Assembly: GCA_018985225.1 (NCBI GenBank) | Contig: JADGIF010000128.1 | Location: 1 to 18,488 of the forward strand | Source of the DNA: Amoeboradix gromovi | Lineage: Eukaryota; Sanchytriomycota; Sanchytriomycetes; Sanchytriales; Sanchytriaceae | Length of the DNA: 18,488 nt | Reading direction: 5' to 3' | Shown here: positions 15,707-18,488 of the stretch, piece after piece | How positions within the stretch are numbered: position 1 is the first letter of the stretch | Layout: each line of letters starts with the position of its first letter | Notes under the pieces: model-generated | Databases searched by the model: none | The model's input: the letters and a program-made list of their open reading frames with translations, nothing else | Told to the model about the DNA's origin: nothing | Position numbers and translations under genes: made by a program

Positions 15707-15785
15707 TGTTTGGACTAGTTCCTCAGTGTTGATGAATGTATACTGTACTCGTTAGTTATATCTTTAGAATTGACATATTCGGGAT
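15707..15785 (-). pseudogene. Second IS607-type TnpA helix-turn-helix relic
   Basis: These 79 bp match 11386-11464 in the same orientation with about 10 mismatches and no gaps. The translation is PEYVNSKDITNEYSIHSSTL, then RN, a TAG (15717-15715) where the other copy has tryptophan, and SKQ. E/D and V/I changes are conservative, so the two copies look like diverged family members that decayed later, not a fresh duplication. Confidence 0.6.
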
Positions 15786-16168
15786 TTAGTACACTGGCGT
15801 AATATGGTACCTTAAATAAATTTCTGAATGATTTCTTACCAAGCGAGCAGATAAATGAAGACATATGTTGTTTATTCTTATTTCTGATGTTAAAGCTGAA
15901 GCAATTTATTTATTCTTTGAAACGCTTACAAAAACGGACCAGTACAGAGACTGCTTAAGTCTTACTGAGATAGTCTAGTGAGAGATGTGCATGACTACCT
16001 TTAGCTCTTCTTGTTAATATAACAGGAAACAGATGTAAATTAAGATTGGTTGCTAGTTGTAAACAATCAAGAAGCCAAATTGTTATCTCAGCCTTGAAAG
16101 TGCTTGGTATCATAAGAAAAAATTCACAAGAATTATTCTTCAAGGAGAACATTTCACTGCAGAGGAGA
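15786..16168. other. Region upstream of HAAO
   Basis: No gene or repeat is recognised. It should include the HAAO promoter. The frame before ATG 16169 is open back to a non-ATG codon at 16046 but carries no conserved sequence. Confidence 0.3.
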
Positions 16169-16660
16169 ATGAAAACGGCTCGCCCAATTAATCTTTTACA
16201 GTTTATCAAAAACAATCCATTTATGCCTCCAATAAACAACAGAGTTGTGCAACAAGACCAGTTAATGGTCATGTTGGTTCAAGGTCCAAATAAAAGAACC
16301 GATTATCATGTTAACCCCACAAATGAATGGTTTTACCAGTTAAAAGGTGATTTAGTATTAAAGATTATTGAGGACAATAGTTTCAAAGACTTGGTTATTA
16401 AGCAAGGAGAATCATATTTGCTCCATGCTAATATTCCGCATTCCCCACAAAGAGTTGAAAATTCTCTAGGTCTCGTAATCGAAATGGTCCGCCCTGAAAA
16501 TATGCTGGACTCCTTACAATGGTATTGTAACGGCTGCAAAAAATTGCTGCAAGAATCAAAAGTGAGAGTAAATGATTTGAATGTCGATTTATTGAAGCCT
16601 ATAAACGAGTTTACTTCAAAAAAACAGAAGTGTCCTGATTGTAATACTATTCATAACTAG
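16169..16660 (+). CDS. BNA1: 3-hydroxyanthranilate 3,4-dioxygenase
   Basis: The 163-residue single-cupin non-haem iron enzyme opens the ring of 3-hydroxyanthranilate in the kynurenine route to quinolinate and NAD. The family core is intact: NKRTDYHVNPTNEWFYQ gives the substrate arginine, iron ligands His (DYH) and Glu (NEW). LLHANIPHSPQR supplies the third iron-ligand histidine and a second arginine. VIEMVRPE supplies the substrate-contacting glutamate. C-terminal WYCNGC and CPDC form the rubredoxin-like metal site found in fungal and bacterial enzymes and lost in animals. The ATG at 16169 (MKTARPINLLQFIKNN) matches the usual N-terminus. The next AATAAA on this strand (16693-16698) lies within the convergent gene, so the transcripts probably overlap. 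Confidence 0.95.
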   Translation: MKTARPINLLQFIKNNPFMPPINNRVVQQDQLMVMLVQGPNKRTDYHVNPTNEWFYQLKGDLVLKIIEDNSFKDLVIKQGESYLLHANIPHSPQRVENSLGLVIEMVRPENMLDSLQWYCNGCKKLLQESKVRVNDLNVDLLKPINEFTSKKQKCPDCNTIHN

Positions 16661-16663
16661 AAG

Positions 16664-16669
16664 TTTATT
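16664..16669 (-). terminator. AATAAA overlapping the SNARE gene stop codon
   Basis: Minus-strand AATAAA shares bases with the TAA stop at 16670-16668. It lies only 4 bp beyond the HAAO stop codon on the other strand. Confidence 0.5.
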
Positions 16670-17153
16670 AAAACAAATGGTACAAAAATATAAATAAAAT
16701 CATCCCAAATATTCCAGACCATAGAAGTGTTTTGTATTTTTTGTAGTAAGTGCTTTTTCGTATAGAATAACTGATCATTTGCATGTTTCTCATTCCTTTT
16801 TTTAGCTTTTTTATTGAACTCCTCAACATTTGATTGTCTTGTATTACTTGAGCTCGAGTTTCCACTGCCTGCTGTAATAACATGTCAATCTGTGTATGTT
16901 CGTCAGGATCTCTATGGTTGAAGTTCTCTTTTAAACTGTTTCTATGAGAAGGAGAATGCAATGGGCTTAACAGTTGCAATCTTTGGTATTGAGAAAACAA
17001 GTCATCATAAATAGATAAATGGCGCTGATATTGCGTTCCATTCAGCTCGTGCAATTTGCTTCTTAGTTGATCTAATTTTTTTTGAATGTCTTCCTCAACA
17101 TCTGCAGAATAGGAGTTTAGTTGCTTTTGAATTTCTGACTCTAGATGAAGCAT
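16668..17153 (-). CDS. GOS1: GOS1/GOSR1-like Qb-SNARE of the Golgi
   Basis: From the ATG at 17153 the protein has 161 residues. Residues 1-60 form a coiled coil with the RHLSIYDDLFSQYQRLQ motif typical of the Gos28 N-terminal helices. Residues 86-140 form a SNARE helix (QQAVETRAQVIQDNQMLRSS). A single C-terminal membrane anchor (143-160, LLWSGIFGMILFIFLYHLF) makes it tail-anchored. GOS1 works in intra-Golgi and endosome-to-Golgi fusion. In my alignment to GOS1 the ionic zero-layer glutamine falls on Asp106, with Gln105 next to it. The N-terminus is shorter than usual (no W..LR block), so a 5' exon is likely. The frame extends to an ATG at 17222, and a spliced alternative would join 17311-17275 to 17176 (GTATCT...AACAG). 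The gene converges with HAAO 7 bp away. Confidence 0.68.
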   Translation of the reverse strand: MLHLESEIQKQLNSYSADVEEDIQKKLDQLRSKLHELNGTQYQRHLSIYDDLFSQYQRLQLLSPLHSPSHRNSLKENFNHRDPDEHTQIDMLLQQAVETRAQVIQDNQMLRSSIKKLKKGMRNMQMISYSIRKSTYYKKYKTLLWSGIFGMILFIFLYHLF

Positions 17154-17206
17154 TGAGATAGTTTCAAAATTAAAAACTGTTATTTGATAAATTATGGCTA
17201 TCGACT

Positions 17207-17407
17207 TCAATTGAACATACACTTTATCAGGATTATATGACTTTTATTGTGCCAATAATTGCTTTTGTAGATACCTCTAACAGCATAAAAATTAGATATT
17301 CTTTTTCTCATCGATTGATTTGGGTCAACTTCTAAAGAAATCGCTAATAAATACTTGATGCATGCTCCGAGAAAGGAAAGATATGATGCTTTTACAACAA
17401 TTTCTCG
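17207..17407 (-). other. Coding-like minus-strand stretch without its own ATG
   Basis: After a plausible acceptor (TTATCTCAAG, ending at 17408) one frame reads REIVVKASYLSFLGACIKYL, then LAISLEVDPNQSMRKRISNF, then YAVRGIYKSNYW, up to a TGA at 17207. The amphipathic pattern resembles a helical-repeat segment. It overlaps the upstream end of the SNARE frame in another phase. It may be an exon of that locus, part of a separate gene or a relic. Confidence 0.35.
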
Positions 17408-17525
17408 CTTGAGATAACAACAGCAAATTTATTTCATATTGTTTAGTACACAAACATCCTTCTTCTGTAGTCTATCTTAGTTTAGTAAATCATTTGTAGT
17501 GATTAAAAGAATCCTAACTCTCTAA

Positions 17526-17640
17526 TTAATCATGTTTCTGCATTTGCATATGTTTTACAGCTCGTCCTACTTTCTTAACTTCAATCCCAGTCTTTTTCAG
17601 TTCTTTGTGGATATTCTCAATTCTCTTGGAAATCGGGTCT
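17526..17640 (-). other. Possible terminal exon of the adjacent hypothetical gene
   Basis: A lysine-rich frame, DPISKRIENIHKELKKTGIE followed by VKKVGRAVKHMQMQKHD and TAA at 17526, has no ATG of its own at the start. Joining 17686 to 17638 (47-nt intron, GTAAAT donor and AAAAG acceptor) would fuse it in phase to the gene at 18262 for a 229-residue product. It is unproven but keeps a clean coding frame. Confidence 0.35.
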
Positions 17641-17671
17641 TTTAATGAGGAGCACAACTACATAAGATCAA

Positions 17672-18262
17672 TCAACTAAATTTACTAAGACATTTGCAAA
17701 CCCAATTGTGTATCGCATTATTTTCCTCGGCGCCAAAATCGCTTTTAAGAATACCTAGCAAAACCTTTGCATCATTAGTGAAGTAATCATCAATGCTAGA
17801 ATGATATATTATATGCAAATATGCGGGTTTTAAGTACTTTGAACGATTGTAGGCGTATATGACATCTTGCATTCCAAATCGATCCATCCTCTTTAAAAGA
17901 ATTACCGTGAAGTTGTTATTCAGATCTTTGTCATAGCCCAGCTGGCATTGGTATGGGTCAGTCCATTCTTGCTCGATATCCGCAATTTTTAAACTGTAAA
18001 AATTAATATAGGTTAAGTGGGTGGCCAAAAGTTCCTGGACTTCCAACAAATCTTCTCTCTGCTTGATTCTAACTAATATGTTTATGATAGGAAGCTGCAA
18101 ATCTGAACAATATTCATAAAAATTAGCGATAAATTCAGTCAACAATTTACTCTGGAGTGCTATCTCTTCATCAACTTTTAAGTCAAGATTCTGGTAATCA
18201 TCAAAAAGAGATTTTATCTCGAAATCTTCAAGGTGGAGAAGAAGCCTACAATCCTTGAGCAT
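17672..18262 (-). CDS. Hypothetical helical protein, family not recognised
   Basis: A 196-residue frame starts MLKDCRLLLHLEDFEIKSLF and ends CKCLSKFS at a TGA. It is rich in leucine, isoleucine and acidic residues and looks all-helical, with blocks such as LQLPIINILVRIKQREDLLE and KYLKPAYLHIIYHSS. There is no signal peptide, membrane segment or zinc motif. The end is uncertain: a GTAAAT donor sits 4 codons before the stop, and splicing to 17638 would replace the last residues with a lysine-rich tail. Its start codon lies 53 bp from the edge of a MITE-type terminus, the same arrangement as at GET4. The frame is long and clean, so a real gene is likely, but no function can be given. Confidence 0.6.
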   Translation of the reverse strand: MLKDCRLLLHLEDFEIKSLFDDYQNLDLKVDEEIALQSKLLTEFIANFYEYCSDLQLPIINILVRIKQREDLLEVQELLATHLTYINFYSLKIADIEQEWTDPYQCQLGYDKDLNNNFTVILLKRMDRFGMQDVIYAYNRSKYLKPAYLHIIYHSSIDDYFTNDAKVLLGILKSDFGAEENNAIHNWVCKCLSKFS

Positions 18263-18315
18263 TAACTTGGAACTTGCGGGGGAAACTAAGTTTTATTCAC
18301 TTTTTGACTGCTGGT
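18263..18315. promoter_or_regulatory. Start region of the hypothetical gene
   Basis: Only 53 bp separate the minus-strand start codon from the mobile-element terminus, so core promoter elements must lie in this gap or in the element. No clear TATA box is seen in the gap. The terminus itself contains ATATAAAAA on the plus strand only. Confidence 0.3.
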
Positions 18316-18488
18316 GGGACACCAAATATAAAAACTAGACTAACTCGTTTTTAAAGGTGCTCCATACGCAGGAAATGCTATCATTAATAAAAGATCTTTT
18401 ATTATACCAATTTTCTTTCATTAATTGTATTCCTCTTTTCAAAATAAAACTAGAAGATCCTGCATCTCGTTCAAATAGTGAAGGTCTT
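18316..18488 (+). mobile_element. Second MITE-family copy, truncated by the window end
   Basis: It begins GGGACACCAAATATAAAAAC and continues with the same 37 bp or so as the right terminus of the element at 1979-2273 (18316-18353 against 2273-2237 reversed, one mismatch that I can see). The interior beyond about 18354 does not resemble the first element clearly, so the two may differ internally. The partner terminus is outside the window. Confidence 0.6.

Noticed and set aside
15955-16272. 105-codon minus frame opposite the HAAO start
   Set aside because: It overlaps the conserved HAAO N-terminus on the other strand and shows no family features.
1-18488. CRISPR array, bacterial operon signals or a replication origin
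   Set aside because: There are no regularly spaced repeats. Genes carry eukaryotic poly(A) and TATA signals and an intron, and no ribosome-binding sites are evident.

Overview
This window is eukaryotic nuclear DNA: AT-rich, gene-dense and almost intronless. The best guess is an early-diverging fungus or close relative. Evidence for this is a single-cupin 3-hydroxyanthranilate dioxygenase with the C-terminal CxxC pairs of fungal and bacterial enzymes, an Adp1-like ABCG half-transporter with a Cys-rich lumenal head, an Izh/PAQR receptor, TATAAAAG boxes, AATAAA signals lying on or next to stop codons, and all three standard stop codons in use. The species cannot be resolved from sequence alone.

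Layout from left to right. (1) A seven-helix PAQR receptor at 97-1044 (+). (2) A 1.3 kb spacer with a long hairpin and a 295-bp MITE (1979-2273, ATTT target duplication) placed just upstream of GET4. (3) A compact cluster: GET4 (+), a renalase-like FAD oxidoreductase (-) and a RING-variant membrane E3 ligase (-), separated by 48-86 bp. (4) A Gly/Tyr/Trp-rich small protein between two near-identical inverted arms (4800-5158 and 5672-5878), one arm split by 152 bp. (5) A 1.1 kb spacer with weak minus-strand coding traces, then three CCAAT boxes before an 845-residue ABCG transporter, followed after 56 bp by a GTPBP1-type GTPase whose reading frame is restored by a 19-nt intron. (6) A decayed mobile-element patch (11.16-11.49 kb, minus strand) that reads as an IS607-type TnpA helix-turn-helix fragment followed by a TnpB/Fanzor zinc-ribbon fragment. 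(7) A glutaminyl cyclase and a small zinc-finger protein converging tail to tail. (8) A roughly 3 kb graveyard (13.05-16.0 kb) with a GC-richer broken gene of unknown family, a degenerate large-subunit rRNA fragment containing the sarcin-ricin loop, and a second TnpA helix-turn-helix fragment. (9) HAAO/BNA1 (+) and a GOS1-like SNARE (-) converging 7 bp apart, then coding-like minus-strand pieces and an unidentified 196-residue protein with a second MITE-type terminus upstream of it.

The genes are housekeeping or membrane-traffic functions with no operon logic. GET4 and GOS1 are related in principle, because SNAREs such as GOS1 are tail-anchored clients of the GET route. The most notable items are the relics of an IS607/Fanzor element (TnpB-like RNA-guided nuclease lineage) in a eukaryote, the 19-nt intron, the recent inverted duplication of a promoter segment, and the MITE family sitting at gene starts.
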